NCBI RefSeq assembly: GCF_002873455.1
Contig: NZ_MCUN01000001.1
Coordinates: 124,001 to 188,000 of the forward strand
DNA length: 64,000 bases
Reading direction: 5' to 3'
From: Vibrio splendidus
Lineage (GTDB): Bacteria > Pseudomonadota > Gammaproteobacteria > Enterobacterales > Vibrionaceae
Shown here one piece after another: positions 1 to 9,905 of this stretch; positions within the stretch are counted from its first letter, which is position 1; every line of letters begins with the position of its first letter. The notes beneath the pieces are model-generated. The model was given only the letters and a program-made list of their open reading frames with translations. It had not been told where the DNA came from and did no database searches. The position numbers and the translations under genes are program-made.

Positions 1-8
1 GTTGACCT

Positions 9-1034
9 TTGCAAAATCTAACCGTTGCGCTTGATGCAATGGGCGGGGACTTCGGTCCTCGTGTAACAGTGCCTGCCGCCGTGCAGGCACTGTCGTATTT
101 CCCAGAGCTAAAAGTCATTCTCATAGGTGATCGAAATGCGATCACATCTCAATTATCTTCATTAGGTCGAATGCCTGATTCTCGTTTGAGTATCCAGCAT
201 TGTGATCGAGTCATTTCCAATTCTGAAAAACCTTCACTAGCCTTACGTAATAGTCAGGGTAGTTCTATGCGTGCTGCTATCGATCTGGTTGCCGAATCAC
301 AAGCTGATGCTTGTGTGAGTGGTGGTAACACTGGCGCACTGATGGCGTTATCTCGTTTCAGACTCAAACTCCTTCCCGGTATTGATAGGCCTGCATTGGT
401 TTCAGCTTTGCCCACCGCTTCTGGCAACCGTACATGGATGCTTGATTTAGGGGCGAACGTTTCCAGTGACGCAGATTCACTGTTTCAGTTTGCTGTAATG
501 GGCAGTGCGTTAGCGGAACAACATTTAGGCCGCGCTCCACGTGTCGCTATTTTGAATATCGGCGCAGAAGAAATCAAAGGCAATGACCTTGTGAAACGAT
601 GCGCGGAAATGTTGTCTAATACTCAGTCTGTGAACTTCATAGGCTATATTGAAGGTAATCAATTACTTCAAGATGCTGCTGATGTCGTCGTATGTGATGG
701 TTTTGTGGGCAATGTCTGCTTAAAAACGTGCGAAGGTACGGCCCAGCTCTTTATTGATAAGCTAAAAACGCGCATGATGGCTTCAACAATAAAGGGTTGG
801 ATTGCCAGAAAGTTGTTTTCTGAGCTATTTACTGAATTAAAAACCTTGAACCCCGACCAGTATAACGGCGCAAGTTTGTTAGGATTGCGCGGCATTGTCA
901 TTAAAAGTCATGGAAGTGCTGATGTGTCTGCAGTCGTCAACGCGATTGGTGAAGCAGTACACGAGGTCAAACGACAAGTCCCCAGCCGCATTAGCGATCG
1001 TTTGGAAGCGGTTTTACTCGAGAGGCATTATTAG
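9..1034 (+). CDS. plsX: Phosphate acyltransferase PlsX
   Basis: PlsX converts acyl-ACP to acyl-phosphate, the acyl donor for PlsY in phospholipid synthesis; it is a peripheral cytoplasmic enzyme. The 341-residue product has the family's N-terminal DAMGGDFGP block (residues 9-17), the SGGNTGALM segment near residue 105, and the [15 protein letters not shown] block near the C-terminus. The start is TTG at 9: an in-frame TGA lies at 3-5, so no upstream start is possible in this frame, and the next ATG would remove part of the conserved N-terminus. The fabH start follows 5 bases after the stop, as in the usual rpmF-plsX-fabH cluster; rpmF would lie just left of the window. The identification is sure; the TTG start is well supported. 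Confidence 0.95.
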   Translation: MQNLTVALDAMGGDFGPRVTVPAAVQALSYFPELKVILIGDRNAITSQLSSLGRMPDSRLSIQHCDRVISNSEKPSLALRNSQGSSMRAAIDLVAESQADACVSGGNTGALMALSRFRLKLLPGIDRPALVSALPTASGNRTWMLDLGANVSSDADSLFQFAVMGSALAEQHLGRAPRVAILNIGAEEIKGNDLVKRCAEMLSNTQSVNFIGYIEGNQLLQDAADVVVCDGFVGNVCLKTCEGTAQLFIDKLKTRMMASTIKGWIARKLFSELFTELKTLNPDQYNGASLLGLRGIVIKSHGSADVSAVVNAIGEAVHEVKRQVPSRISDRLEAVLLERHY

Positions 1035-1039
1035 TCTTC

Positions 1040-1990
1040 ATGTATAGCAAAATTTTAGGTACTGGCAGCTACTTGCCATCTCAGGTGCGTACTAACGCAG
1101 ACTTAGAGAAAATGGTAGAGACTAGCGATGAGTGGATCGTTGCTAGAACAGGTATTAAAGAGCGTCGTATTTCAGCGGAAAACGAAACCGTTGCGGATAT
1201 GGCGTTTTACGCTGCTGAGAATGCCATTGAAATGGCAGGTATTGACAAAGAAGATATTGATTTAATCATCGTTGCGACAACCAGCAGTAGCCATACATTC
1301 CCGTCTTCGGCATGTCAGGTACAAGGTAAGCTTGGTATCAAAGGCTGCCCTGCGTTTGATTTAGCTGCGGCGTGTTCTGGCTTTGTCTATGCACTGTCTG
1401 TTGCTGATCAACACATCAAGACGGGTATGTGTAAAAACGTTTTGGTAATCGGTGCGGATGCGCTGTCAAAAACCTGTGATCCGACTGACCGCTCTACTAT
1501 CATCTTATTTGGTGATGCTGCAGGCGCGGTGGTTGTAGGCGCGAGCGAAGAGCCAGGTATTTTGTCTACTCACATTTACTCTGATGGTAAATATGGTGAG
1601 CTTCTAAGCCTAGAAGTTCCAGAGCGTGGCGGTGATGCAGACAAATGGCTGCACATGGCGGGCAACGAAGTATTTAAAGTGGCGGTAACTCAGCTTTCTA
1701 AGCTAGTTAAAGACACATTAGCTGCGAACAATATGGATAAGTCAGAGCTTGATTGGTTAGTTCCACACCAAGCGAACTACCGTATTATCTCGGCAACCGC
1801 TAAAAAACTGACGATGTCGCTTGATCAAGTTGTGATTACTCTTGATAAGCACGGTAATACGTCGGCAGCAACCGTACCAACGGCCCTTGATGAGGCTGTT
1901 CGCGACGGGCGAATTAAACGTGGTCAAACACTTCTACTTGAAGCATTTGGCGGCGGCTTCACTTGGGGGTCTGCGTTAGTTAAATTCTAA
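1040..1990 (+). CDS. fabH: Beta-ketoacyl-ACP synthase III (FabH)
   Basis: FabH condenses acetyl-CoA with malonyl-ACP to begin fatty acid synthesis. The 316-residue protein carries the catalytic triad: Cys112 in AACSGF, His in the PHQAN motif near residue 244, and Asn in GNTSA near residue 274. It ends with the conserved [11 protein letters not shown] block. Length matches the E. coli enzyme (317). The start ATG at 1040 lies 5 bases after the plsX stop and has only a weak upstream purine stretch, which suggests translational coupling to plsX. It is followed by a stem-loop and then fabD. Confidence 0.97.
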   Translation: MYSKILGTGSYLPSQVRTNADLEKMVETSDEWIVARTGIKERRISAENETVADMAFYAAENAIEMAGIDKEDIDLIIVATTSSSHTFPSSACQVQGKLGIKGCPAFDLAAACSGFVYALSVADQHIKTGMCKNVLVIGADALSKTCDPTDRSTIILFGDAAGAVVVGASEEPGILSTHIYSDGKYGELLSLEVPERGGDADKWLHMAGNEVFKVAVTQLSKLVKDTLAANNMDKSELDWLVPHQANYRIISATAKKLTMSLDQVVITLDKHGNTSAATVPTALDEAVRDGRIKRGQTLLLEAFGGGFTWGSALVKF

Positions 1991-2012
1991 CCCCAAGCGA
2001 TAATCAACAAAC

Positions 2013-2046
2013 AAGGCACATAACTTATGTGCCTTATTCAATTTTT
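2013..2046 (+). terminator. Stem-loop between fabH and fabD
   Basis: An 11-bp perfect inverted repeat (2013-2023 with 2025-2035, arms AAGGCACATAA and TTATGTGCCTT) with almost no loop is followed by an AT-rich tail ending in five T. In practice the inner pairs would open to form the loop. It could act as a leaky terminator or an mRNA processing and stability element inside the fab operon. Confidence 0.5.
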
Positions 2047-2069
2047 GCTTTGCTTAAAGGAAAATTACA

Positions 2070-2993
2070 ATGAGCAAATTTGCTATCGTATTCCCAGGCC
2101 AAGGCTCTCAAGCTATCGGTATGCTTGCTGACCTAGGCGAACAGTATGATGTTGTTAAAAAGACATTTGCTGAAGCTTCAGAAGCACTTGGTTACGATCT
2201 ATGGGCATTGGTTCAAGATGGTCCAGTAGAAAATCTAAATGAAACTTTCCGTACTCAACCGGCTCTACTCACTGCGTCTGTTGCAATCTGGCGGGTATGG
2301 CAAGAGCTTGGTCTAGAGCAACCTGCAAACCTAGCAGGCCACAGCCTAGGCGAATACTCTGCACTAGTGTGTGCGGGTGTTATCGACTTTAAAGAAGCGA
2401 TCAAGCTAGTTGAGCTACGTGGCCAACTAATGCAAGAAGCGGTTCCTGCTGGCGTTGGTGCAATGTACGCAATCATCGGTCTAGATGATGAAGCGATTGC
2501 TAAAGCTTGTGAAGACGCTGCGCAAGACGAAGTTGTGTCTCCAGTTAACTTTAACTCTCCTGGCCAAGTTGTTATCGCAGGTAACAAGGCGGCAGTAGAG
2601 CGTGCTGGTGCTCTATGTAAAGAAGCAGGCGCGAAACGTGCTCTTCCTTTACCTGTATCTGTGCCGTCTCACTGTGCTCTTATGAAGCCTGCAGCAGACA
2701 AGCTAGCGGTTGCTCTAGAAGCTCTGGAGTTCAACACGCCGGCACTGCCTGTTATCAATAACGTCGATGTTATTGCTGAAACAGACCCTGCAAAAATCAA
2801 AAGCGCACTTGTTCGTCAGCTTTACAGCCCAGTTCGTTGGACTGAAGGCGTACAAGCGATGAATGAGCAAGGCGTTGAGAAGCTACTAGAATTAGGCCCA
2901 GGTAAGGTTCTTACTGGTCTAACAAAACGAATCGTAAAAACTATGACAGCTGCTGCAGTTAATGATACTGCATCACTAGACGCTGCTAAGTAA
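2070..2993 (+). CDS. fabD: Malonyl-CoA:ACP transacylase (FabD)
   Basis: FabD moves malonyl from CoA to ACP, supplying the extender unit for fatty acid elongation. The 307-residue product shows the FPGQGSQ N-terminal motif (residues 8-14), the nucleophile Ser92 in GHSLGE, and the PVSVPSHC segment with the catalytic His. Start ATG at 2070 is preceded by AAAGGAAAA at good distance. fabG follows 22 bases downstream. Codon use is strongly biased to the preferred codons (CTA, GGT, GCT), unlike plsX, which fits a highly expressed gene. Confidence 0.97.
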   Translation: MSKFAIVFPGQGSQAIGMLADLGEQYDVVKKTFAEASEALGYDLWALVQDGPVENLNETFRTQPALLTASVAIWRVWQELGLEQPANLAGHSLGEYSALVCAGVIDFKEAIKLVELRGQLMQEAVPAGVGAMYAIIGLDDEAIAKACEDAAQDEVVSPVNFNSPGQVVIAGNKAAVERAGALCKEAGAKRALPLPVSVPSHCALMKPAADKLAVALEALEFNTPALPVINNVDVIAETDPAKIKSALVRQLYSPVRWTEGVQAMNEQGVEKLLELGPGKVLTGLTKRIVKTMTAAAVNDTASLDAAK

Positions 2994-3018
2994 ATAACCA
3001 CTTAATAGAGAAGTTATG

Positions 3019-3753
3019 ATGAATTTAGAAGGCAAAGTTGCACTAGTTACAGGCGCAAGCCGTGGTATCGGTCGTGCAATCGCTGAGCTTTTAGTTGAGC
3101 GTGGTGCTAAAGTTATCGGTACTGCTACGTCTGAAGGCGGCGCTGCTGCAATCAGCGAGTACCTTGGTGAGAACGGTAAAGGTCTTGCTCTTAATGTCAC
3201 TGATGTTGACTCAATTGCTGCTACACTGAAAACCATCAACGATGAATTCGGTGCGATTGACATTCTAGTGAACAACGCAGGTATCACTCGTGATAACCTT
3301 CTTATGCGTATGAAAGACGATGAATGGAATGACATCATCGATACTAACCTAACGCCTATCTTCCGCATGTCTAAAGCTGTATTGCGTGGCATGATGAAGA
3401 AGCGCCAAGGACGTATCGTAAACGTTGGTTCTGTAGTAGGTACTATGGGTAACGCTGGTCAAGCTAACTACGCAGCAGCAAAAGCTGGTGTAATTGGTTT
3501 CACTAAATCAATGGCTCGTGAAGTTGCGTCTCGTGGTATTACAGTGAACACTGTAGCGCCAGGTTTCATTGAAACAGACATGACTAAAGCGCTAAATGAT
3601 GACCAACGTGCAGCAACTTTGGCGAATGTACCAGCAGGTCGACTAGGTGACCCTCGCGAAATCGCTGAAGCTGTGGTATTTTTGGCGTCACCTGCGGCAG
3701 CTTATATCACAGGTGAAACACTTCACGTCAATGGCGGTATGTACATGGTGTAA
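3019..3753 (+). CDS. fabG: 3-oxoacyl-ACP reductase (FabG)
   Basis: FabG is the NADPH-dependent reductase of the elongation cycle, a short-chain dehydrogenase. It has the TGASRGIG nucleotide-binding motif near residue 12, NNAG near residue 85, the catalytic YAAAK motif near residue 151, and the PGFIETDMT loop. Two ATG codons are adjacent at 3016 and 3019. The second gives MNLEGK, aligned with the E. coli start (MNFEGK), a 244-residue product and better spacing from the AGAG at 3007-3010, so it is preferred; the first would add one Met. Confidence 0.96.
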   Translation: MNLEGKVALVTGASRGIGRAIAELLVERGAKVIGTATSEGGAAAISEYLGENGKGLALNVTDVDSIAATLKTINDEFGAIDILVNNAGITRDNLLMRMKDDEWNDIIDTNLTPIFRMSKAVLRGMMKKRQGRIVNVGSVVGTMGNAGQANYAAAKAGVIGFTKSMAREVASRGITVNTVAPGFIETDMTKALNDDQRAATLANVPAGRLGDPREIAEAVVFLASPAAAYITGETLHVNGGMYMV

Positions 3754-3836
3754 ATTATGTGCAACATTTGTGCATGATTTAAGTCAAGATCATACGTAAT
3801 TTCGGTTAAAATCGTGAAAATTGTGGTTTGACCAGA

Positions 3837-3869
3837 AAAGTTGACCTTGCAACTTTCAATAGATTGAAT
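3837..3869 (+). promoter_or_regulatory. Possible acpP promoter and inverted repeat
   Basis: In the 166-base gap before acpP there is a TTGACC hexamer (3841-3846) with AT-rich candidate -10 sequence (TTGAAT or TGAATA, about 3864-3870), overlapped by a 7-bp inverted repeat AAAGTTG (3837-3843) / CAACTTT (3850-3856). A repeat over a -35 box could be a regulator site. The -10 match is poor, so this is tentative. Confidence 0.3.
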
Positions 3870-3919
3870 AAACTACGGAAAACATCGCATAAAGCGAACT
3901 CTGTAAAGGAAAAGAAAAA

Positions 3920-4153
3920 ATGAGCAACCTCGAAGAACGCGTAAAGAAAATCATTGTTGAACAGCTAGGTGTAGACGAAGCTGAAGTTAAAAACGAAGCT
4001 TCTTTCGTTGATGACCTAGGTGCAGATTCTCTAGACACAGTTGAGCTAGTAATGGCTCTAGAAGAAGAATTCGACACTGAAATCCCAGATGACGAAGCTG
4101 AGAAAATTACTACTGTTCAAGCTGCTATCGATTACGTAACTAGCGCTCAGTAA
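3920..4153 (+). CDS. acpP: Acyl carrier protein
   Basis: ACP carries growing acyl chains on a 4'-phosphopantetheine arm. The 77-residue acidic product has the invariant GADSLD motif with the modified Ser37, and is nearly identical to the E. coli protein. Start ATG at 3920 has a strong AAAGGAAAAG ribosome site. It sits between fabG and fabF, has its own upstream gap with a possible promoter, and is followed by a strong hairpin. This layout fits the much higher demand for ACP than for the enzymes around it. Confidence 0.98.
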   Translation: MSNLEERVKKIIVEQLGVDEAEVKNEASFVDDLGADSLDTVELVMALEEEFDTEIPDDEAEKITTVQAAIDYVTSAQ

Positions 4154-4163
4154 TAATCTCTCC

Positions 4164-4192
4164 CAGGCGGTCACCTTGACCGCCTGTGTTTT
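4164..4192 (+). terminator. Intrinsic terminator after acpP
   Basis: A GC-rich perfect 10-bp stem, CAGGCGGTCA (4164-4173) with TGACCGCCTG (4177-4186), has a 3-base loop and is followed by TGTTTTA. It lies between acpP and fabF and should end most acpP transcripts, with partial read-through possible because the T run is short. Confidence 0.7.
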
Positions 4193-4246
4193 ATCTAACT
4201 TATCTATCCTCATCTTAAATCACCTCAATCTCCGGAGTGTAATATC

Positions 4247-5491
4247 GTGTCCAAGCGTCGTGTAGTTGTCACTGGCATGGGTATGTTGTCGCCGGTAGGC
4301 AACACTGTAGAATCTTCTTGGAAAGCCCTGCTAGCTGGTCAAAGTGGTATCGTTAATATCGATCATTTTGATGCAACCAATTTCTCAACTCGTTTTGCAG
4401 GTCTAGTCAAAGACTTTAACTGCGAAGAGTATATGACTAAAAAAGATGCTCGTAAGATGGACTTGTTCATCCAGTACGGCGTCGCAGCAGGTATTCAAGC
4501 TTTAGATGATTCAGCCCTAACTATTACTGAAGAAAACGCCCCTCGTGTTGGCGTTGCTATCGGTTCTGGTATTGGTGGTCTTGGTTTGATCGAAGCCGGT
4601 CACAAGGCTCTAACTGAAAAAGGCCCTCGTAAAATCAGCCCGTTCTTCGTACCGTCGACGATCGTGAATATGATTGCGGGTCACATGTCTATCATGCGTG
4701 GCCTACGCGGTCCAAACATCGCGATCTCTACAGCATGTACGACTGGCCTACATAACATTGGCCACGCGGCTCGTATGATTGCATACGGCGATGCTGACGC
4801 AATGCTAGCGGGCGGTGCTGAAAAAGCATCTACACCACTAGGTATGGGCGGTTTTGGTGCGGCTAAAGCACTTTCTACTCGTAACGATGAGCCTCAAAAA
4901 GCTTCTCGCCCATGGGACAAAGGCCGTGACGGCTTCGTTCTTGGTGACGGTGCAGGCATGATGGTTCTTGAAGAGTATGAACATGCTAAAGCTCGTGGCG
5001 CTAAGATTTACTGTGAGCTAGTTGGCTTCGGTATGTCGGGTGACGCTTACCACATGACATCTCCAAGTGAAGATGGCTCTGGTGGTGCACTAGCAATGGA
5101 AGCGGCTATGCGTGATGCAGGCATTACTGGTGAAAAAATCGGTTATGTTAACGCACACGGTACTTCGACTCCTGCAGGTGACGTAGCTGAAGTTAAGGGC
5201 ATCAAGCGTGCTCTTGGCGAAGCAGGCAGCAAGCAAGTCTTGGTTTCTTCTACGAAATCAATGACAGGCCACCTTCTAGGTGCTGCTGGTTCTGCTGAAG
5301 CGATCATCACAGCGATGTCTCTAATTGATCAAATTGTTCCACCAACAATCAATTTAGATGATCCTGAAGAAGGCTTAGATATTGACTTAGTACCCCACAC
5401 TGCGCGTAAAGTTAGCGGTATGGAATATGCTGCATGTAACTCATTCGGTTTCGGTGGTACAAACGGCTGTTTGATCTTCAAAAAGATTTAA
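4247..5491 (+). CDS. fabF: Beta-ketoacyl-ACP synthase II (FabF)
   Basis: FabF elongates acyl-ACP and, in E. coli, makes cis-vaccenate in a temperature-dependent way. The 414-residue protein has Cys in STACTTG (about residue 164) and two His residues in NAHGTST and TGHLLGAAG, the Cys-His-His triad of this class, and the C-terminal SFGFGGTN block. The start is GTG at 4247, with CCGGAG about ten bases upstream; E. coli FabF also begins [10 protein letters not shown]. It follows the acpP terminator and is itself followed by a terminator. Confidence 0.97.
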   Translation: MSKRRVVVTGMGMLSPVGNTVESSWKALLAGQSGIVNIDHFDATNFSTRFAGLVKDFNCEEYMTKKDARKMDLFIQYGVAAGIQALDDSALTITEENAPRVGVAIGSGIGGLGLIEAGHKALTEKGPRKISPFFVPSTIVNMIAGHMSIMRGLRGPNIAISTACTTGLHNIGHAARMIAYGDADAMLAGGAEKASTPLGMGGFGAAKALSTRNDEPQKASRPWDKGRDGFVLGDGAGMMVLEEYEHAKARGAKIYCELVGFGMSGDAYHMTSPSEDGSGGALAMEAAMRDAGITGEKIGYVNAHGTSTPAGDVAEVKGIKRALGEAGSKQVLVSSTKSMTGHLLGAAGSAEAIITAMSLIDQIVPPTINLDDPEEGLDIDLVPHTARKVSGMEYAACNSFGFGGTNGCLIFKKI

Positions 5492-5545
5492 TCATCTTAT
5501 TAAAGATGTAAACATTCGTAGATAGTCATAATTAGACTTGTTTTT

Positions 5546-5583
5546 AAACGGCTTGATGCTTTAGCATTGAGCCGTTTCTTTTT
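5546..5583 (+). terminator. Intrinsic terminator after fabF
   Basis: The arms 5546-5559 and 5564-5577 form a 14-bp stem with one G-T pair and a TTTA loop, followed by CTTTTTA. It ends directly before the first possible pabC start and separates the fab genes from the pabC-mltG-tmk-holB-tatD group. Confidence 0.8.
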
Positions 5584-5595
5584 ATGGGGAAAAAC

Positions 5596-6474
5596 ATGTT
5601 TTGGGTTGATGGAGAAAGCCAGCAAACAGTCGATATCTTGGATCGCTCGTTTCAGTACGGGGATGGCTGTTTTACCACCATGCTTGTCCAAGAGGGTCAG
5701 GTTCAACATTTTTATGATCATCAATGTCGTGTCGACGAATGCCTTAAAGCGTTACGTATTCCGACACTTGATTGGGATGTTGTTAGCCTTTGGATCGATA
5801 ATGCACTTCAACATATCCAAGATAACGATCTTCACGGAACAAAGAGCCTTTATGGTTCAAAGATCCTCCATGATACAAACAAGCCTCATAATCAAAAAGC
5901 TGGGATTAAGCTACACGTTAGCCGTGGGGCCGGCGGTCGTGGCTACAGTGCCAAGAATATCGCCAAGCCAACGATAACCATCAGTACATTTGATTTCCCT
6001 CGTCATTATTCAGCGTGGCAAGATTCTGGTGTAGAACTCGGTATCTGCCAACAAGCATTAGGTTTGAGCCCACTGCTCGCAGGCCATAAGCACAATAATC
6101 GTCTTGAGCAGATCTTGATGAAAGATGAAATGGATCAGGCCGATGAAGCTGATGGTGTAGTTCTTGATATCTCGGGCAATGTGATTGAAACCACCATGGC
6201 CAATCTATTTTGGCGAAAAGGTCAGATGATATATACACCTCAACTCACGCAAAGTGGTGTGGCAGGGGTTATGCGTAAGCAAGTGTTAACCGCGCTGAAT
6301 CAAGCTGAACTTTCCGTTACAATTAGTGACTACTGCTTATCTCAACTCATGCAAGCTGATGAGATTTTCATGACCAACTCCATCTTAGGGGTTGCCCCAG
6401 TTACCCGTATTAGTGATACCCAATTCAACATTGGAACCGTTACTCGTAGCCTTCAAGGACAACTAAACTCGTGA
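5596..6474 (+). CDS. pabC: Aminodeoxychorismate lyase (PabC)
   Basis: PabC is a PLP enzyme that releases pyruvate from 4-amino-4-deoxychorismate to give p-aminobenzoate for folate. The product has the fold-type IV pattern: FQYGDGCFTT near residue 20, SRGAGGRGY, the PLP-lysine region GHKHNNRLEQ, and ANLFWRKG. An earlier ATG at 5584 lies at the foot of the fabF terminator; the ATG at 5596 has GGGGA at 5586-5590 and aligns with the E. coli start, so it is chosen (292 aa). The stop overlaps the mltG start by 4 bases. Confidence 0.92.
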   Translation: MFWVDGESQQTVDILDRSFQYGDGCFTTMLVQEGQVQHFYDHQCRVDECLKALRIPTLDWDVVSLWIDNALQHIQDNDLHGTKSLYGSKILHDTNKPHNQKAGIKLHVSRGAGGRGYSAKNIAKPTITISTFDFPRHYSAWQDSGVELGICQQALGLSPLLAGHKHNNRLEQILMKDEMDQADEADGVVLDISGNVIETTMANLFWRKGQMIYTPQLTQSGVAGVMRKQVLTALNQAELSVTISDYCLSQLMQADEIFMTNSILGVAPVTRISDTQFNIGTVTRSLQGQLNS

Positions 6475-7487
6475 TCAAAAAGTTATTTATTTTTATTATC
6501 TTGTGCTTAATCGCAGCCGCTGCTGCTGGTTTTTATGTTTACAACCAAGCGCAAGATAACCTGAAACAAGTTATTCAATTAGAAAAACCGCAGGTGGTTA
6601 CCGTTGCTTCAGGCAGCAGCTTTAACCGTGTTCTAGCACAGTTGATTAACGAGGGGCTTTTTGAAGCTTCTCCTTACGAGAAATTAATCCGTAAGTTACA
6701 TCCTGAGCTTGTAGACGTAAAAGCGGGTACATTCCTGCTTGAACCCGGTTTAACCCTAGAGCAGGCGCTACAAGTGCTTGTAGAAGGGAAAGAGCACCAA
6801 TTTACCATTACCTTCGTAGAAGGCAGTCGTTTTGACGAGTGGCTTGTTCAGCTAAAAGACAACGAATTCATTCAGCAGACGTTGAATGATGTCTCTGAAA
6901 AAGAGATCGCACAAAAGCTTGGTATCGAAAATGAAAAGCTAGAAGGCCTTTTCTTAGCGGAAACATACCACTATACCTACGGCACAACGGATTTAGATTT
7001 GTTGAAACGTGCCCACCGAGATCTAATGAACGTAGTCAATGATGAATGGGAAAATAGAGCCGAGAAACTGCCTCTTAAATCGCCATATGAAGCCCTAATT
7101 CTTGCGTCTATCATTGAGAAAGAGACTGCAGTAGCATCAGAGCGTGAACGTGTGTCTTCTGTGTTCGTTAATCGCTTGAACAAGCGTATGCGTCTGCAAA
7201 CTGACCCAACGGTTATCTACGGCATGGGCGACAGTTACAAAGGCAATATACGTAAGAAAGACTTACGTACTCCAACGCCATACAACACTTATACAATGAG
7301 TGGTTTACCACCGACGCCTATTGCAATGGCGGGCAAAGCGTCTATCAATGCTGCGCTGAATCCAGAGAAGAGCAACTACCTGTATTTCGTTGCGAGTGGA
7401 ACAGGCGGTCACGTATTTTCAAAGAGTTTGACTGAGCATAACCGTGCAGTACGAGCTTACTTAAAGCAATTAAGAAAAAACAAATAA
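6471..7487 (+). CDS. mltG: Endolytic murein transglycosylase MltG
   Basis: MltG (YceG) cleaves nascent peptidoglycan strands and is thought to set glycan length next to the synthases. The 338-residue product has one N-terminal membrane segment (about residues 5-24), a LysM-like region, and the catalytic domain with the Glu in ASIIEKET (about residue 217), the NRL and QTDPTVIYG blocks and the TPYNTY segment. The start is GTG at 6471, overlapping the pabC stop in a GTGA junction. Position between pabC and tmk is the conserved gamma-proteobacterial order. Confidence 0.95.
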   Translation: MIKKLFIFIILCLIAAAAAGFYVYNQAQDNLKQVIQLEKPQVVTVASGSSFNRVLAQLINEGLFEASPYEKLIRKLHPELVDVKAGTFLLEPGLTLEQALQVLVEGKEHQFTITFVEGSRFDEWLVQLKDNEFIQQTLNDVSEKEIAQKLGIENEKLEGLFLAETYHYTYGTTDLDLLKRAHRDLMNVVNDEWENRAEKLPLKSPYEALILASIIEKETAVASERERVSSVFVNRLNKRMRLQTDPTVIYGMGDSYKGNIRKKDLRTPTPYNTYTMSGLPPTPIAMAGKASINAALNPEKSNYLYFVASGTGGHVFSKSLTEHNRAVRAYLKQLRKNK

Positions 7488-7497
7488 AGAAATAATT

Positions 7498-8130
7498 ATG
7501 AATCAGTCGAAATTTATCGTAGTTGAAGGCCTTGAAGGTGCTGGCAAAAGTACAGCAATCAATGCCATCGTTGAGACATTAAAAGCATCGGGTGTTGAAG
7601 ATATCGTCAATACTCGAGAGCCGGGTGGCACGGTCTTGGCGGAAAAAATGCGTTCATTGGTAAAAGAAGAACACGAAGGTGAGAAGCTTCAAGATATGAC
7701 GGAACTACTGTTGATGTACGCAGCACGTGTTCAATTAGTAGAAAACGTCATCAAGCCCGCACTAGACTGCGGTAAATGGGTATTGGGTGATCGTCATGAT
7801 ATGTCTTCTCAAGCATACCAAGGTGGTGGTCGTCAGATAGCCCGCACTACGATGGAATCACTGAAAGCAACCACGCTAGGCGGCTTTAAACCAGATCTAA
7901 CGCTATATTTGGACCTAGACCCTAGAGTAGGGCTAGAGCGTGCCAGAGGTCGTGGTGAGCTTGATAGAATTGAAAAGATGGATATCTCATTTTTTGACCG
8001 AACGCGTGAGCGTTATCTAGAAATCGCAGGGCAAGACGATTCTGTACTCGTGATTAATGCGCAGCAAGAAATTGAGCAAGTAGCCGCTGATATTAAAGTC
8101 GCGCTCAGTGCTTGGCTTAATAAACAGTAG
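7498..8130 (+). CDS. tmk: Thymidylate kinase
   Basis: Tmk phosphorylates dTMP to dTDP for DNA synthesis. The 210-residue protein has the P-loop GLEGAGKST (residues 11-19), TREPGGT, the DRHDMSS segment that replaces the usual DRYxxS, and a LID region with [10 protein letters not shown], typical of the E. coli-type enzyme. ATG at 7498 is ten bases after the mltG stop; holB starts 6 bases after the stop, so the genes are cotranscribed. Confidence 0.96.
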   Translation: MNQSKFIVVEGLEGAGKSTAINAIVETLKASGVEDIVNTREPGGTVLAEKMRSLVKEEHEGEKLQDMTELLLMYAARVQLVENVIKPALDCGKWVLGDRHDMSSQAYQGGGRQIARTTMESLKATTLGGFKPDLTLYLDLDPRVGLERARGRGELDRIEKMDISFFDRTRERYLEIAGQDDSVLVINAQQEIEQVAADIKVALSAWLNKQ

Positions 8131-8136
8131 GTATTT

Positions 8137-9102
8137 ATGGCTGAAGTGTATTCTTGGCTCACACCGGTATGGAGTGAGTGGAAAAAAAGTCTCGATGCAG
8201 AGCGCTTTCCTAACTCTATGATTGTTAATGCACCGGAAGGGCTCGGCGTTGATGCGCTGATTAGCCAACTTACCGATGCATTGATGTGTACTAATTACGA
8301 AAGCGAGTCGTGCGGCTTTTGTCACAGCTGTGAACTGATGAAGTCGGGGAGTCACCCGGATTTCCATGTGATTGAACCTGAGAAAGAAGGTAAATCGATT
8401 ACGGTTGACCAAGTGCGTGCGAGTAACCGTTGGGCTCAACAATCGTCTCAGTTAGGTGGCCTTCGTGTCATCTTGCTGAATCCAGCTGAAGCGACGAACG
8501 AATCGGCGTCTAATGCGCTGTTGAAAACGCTGGAAGAACCTGCGAGTAACTGTATTTTCATTCTTTCGACGCGCAATAGTAATCGTTTAATGCCGACTAT
8601 TCTTAGCCGTTGTCAGCAATTTAATGTGGTGTGCCCACAATTGGATGCGGGATCGGCATGGTTAGATGGAGAAGTCGGTAAAACGGTTCCCCAGTACATA
8701 TTGGCATTGAATGACAACGCACCTTTGAAAGCCAAAGCGATGTTTGAGCAAGGCGGTGTTGAAGCCTCAACAAAAGTGCTCGATGGCTTTGTCAATGTTA
8801 TCAAAGGTGTCCAACCAGACATGCTAAAGTTCTCTGCAAATCTGAGTAAGGAGCCTCTGGTTCAACTAGGTTGGCTATGGCATTTATTGTCTGACGTGCA
8901 AAAGCTGCATTTTGGTTTAGCGAGCAAGGCGATCACCCCGAGTGCCAGCGCACTCTCTGAGGTAATGTCTTATCAAAGTGCTTACACAGCATCGAATAAA
9001 CTGTTGATATTGATTGAGCAGTTAAAGCAACACCCTGGGCTCAATACGGAGCTGCTTATAATGAATTGGCTAATTGCTACTTGCGAGGAAACATGTTCGT
9101 AG
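8137..9102 (+). CDS. holB: DNA polymerase III delta-prime subunit
   Basis: HolB is the stator of the clamp loader, which opens the beta clamp. The 321-residue product has the zinc module (Cys residues in ESCGFCHSCELM with an earlier Cys), the SRC motif of clamp-loader arginine fingers in TILSRCQQF, and the NALLKTLEEP block. It has no working P-loop (APEGLGVDAL), as expected for delta-prime. The stop overlaps the tatD start region by 10 bases. Confidence 0.94.
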   Translation: MAEVYSWLTPVWSEWKKSLDAERFPNSMIVNAPEGLGVDALISQLTDALMCTNYESESCGFCHSCELMKSGSHPDFHVIEPEKEGKSITVDQVRASNRWAQQSSQLGGLRVILLNPAEATNESASNALLKTLEEPASNCIFILSTRNSNRLMPTILSRCQQFNVVCPQLDAGSAWLDGEVGKTVPQYILALNDNAPLKAKAMFEQGGVEASTKVLDGFVNVIKGVQPDMLKFSANLSKEPLVQLGWLWHLLSDVQKLHFGLASKAITPSASALSEVMSYQSAYTASNKLLILIEQLKQHPGLNTELLIMNWLIATCEETCS

Positions 9103-9860
9103 ATTCCCACTGTCATTTAGACAAACTGGATTACCAAGATTTACACACCAGCGTAGAAGACGTGGTTAATAAGGCGAAGGCAGCAAACGTAGACCAACTG
9201 CTTTCTGTCGGTGTGACATTAGACTCGTTTGAAAATATGCTTGAGATGATCTCGCCGTTCGATAACGTTAAAGCCTCTTGTGGCGTTCACCCTCTCGATG
9301 TAGAGAGCGATTTCTGTCTGGAAAGAATGCGTGAGTATGCGAGCAACCCAAAGGTTGTGGCGATAGGTGAGACAGGCTTAGATTATCACTACCAGCCAGA
9401 GACGGCAGAACTGCAACAGCTTAGGTTCAAGCAACATGTAGAGCTGGCAGTAGAGCTAAATAAGCCTTTGATCATCCATACGCGTAACGCGCGTGAAGAT
9501 ACGTTAGCTATTTTACGCGATGGTGGAGCAGAGAAGTGTGGCGGTGTGATTCATTGCTTTACCGAAGATCAAGCGTTCGCTGAAGCGGCAATGGAACTGG
9601 GTTTTTATATCTCGATTTCAGGTATTGTGACCTTTAAACAAGCCACAGAACTTAAAGATGTTGTGAAGAACTTACCTCTAAATAGGTTGCTGATCGAGAC
9701 AGATTCGCCATATTTGGCTCCGATTCCATATCGAGGTAAACAGAATCAGCCTGCATATGTGGTCGAAGTAGCGGCTTATATTGCGCAGTTGAAAGGGCTG
9801 TCAATGAAAGAAGTTGCTGAACAAACGACCAGAAATTACCAAAAACTTTTTTTGCGATAA
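9093..9860 (+). CDS. ycfH: TatD-family metal-dependent hydrolase (YcfH)
   Basis: This is a TIM-barrel amidohydrolase-type DNase of the TatD/YcfH group. Metal ligands are visible in DSHCHLD at the N-terminus, the Glu in GETGLDYHY, His in IIHTRNA, His in VIHCFTED, and Asp in ETDSPYLAP. The preferred start is ATG at 9093 with GAGGAA at 9085-9090, giving 255 aa beginning MFVDSHCHLD like E. coli YcfH; a TTG at 9066 would only add residues from the holB overlap. It is the last gene before a strong terminator, as in E. coli where ycfH precedes ptsG. Confidence 0.92.
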   Translation: MFVDSHCHLDKLDYQDLHTSVEDVVNKAKAANVDQLLSVGVTLDSFENMLEMISPFDNVKASCGVHPLDVESDFCLERMREYASNPKVVAIGETGLDYHYQPETAELQQLRFKQHVELAVELNKPLIIHTRNAREDTLAILRDGGAEKCGGVIHCFTEDQAFAEAAMELGFYISISGIVTFKQATELKDVVKNLPLNRLLIETDSPYLAPIPYRGKQNQPAYVVEVAAYIAQLKGLSMKEVAEQTTRNYQKLFLR

Positions 9861-9876
9861 AAAACTAACTAAACAA

Positions 9877-9905
9877 ACAAAAGGGAGCGAAAGCTCCCTT
9901 TTTGT
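9877..9905 (+). terminator. Intrinsic terminator after tatD
   Basis: An 8-bp stem AAGGGAGC (9881-9888) / GCTCCCTT (9893-9900) with a GAAA tetraloop is followed by TTT and a T-rich tail. It ends the pabC-tatD transcription unit. Confidence 0.85.

Noticed and set aside
2976..3392. Long minus-strand open frame over fabG
   Set aside because: It is antisense to a highly biased, certain gene, and its Ser/Arg-rich composition is a shadow of that codon bias.
5567..5977. 136-codon frame overlapping the start of pabC
   Set aside because: It is in another frame of pabC, with no family match and no ribosome site; pabC itself is certain.
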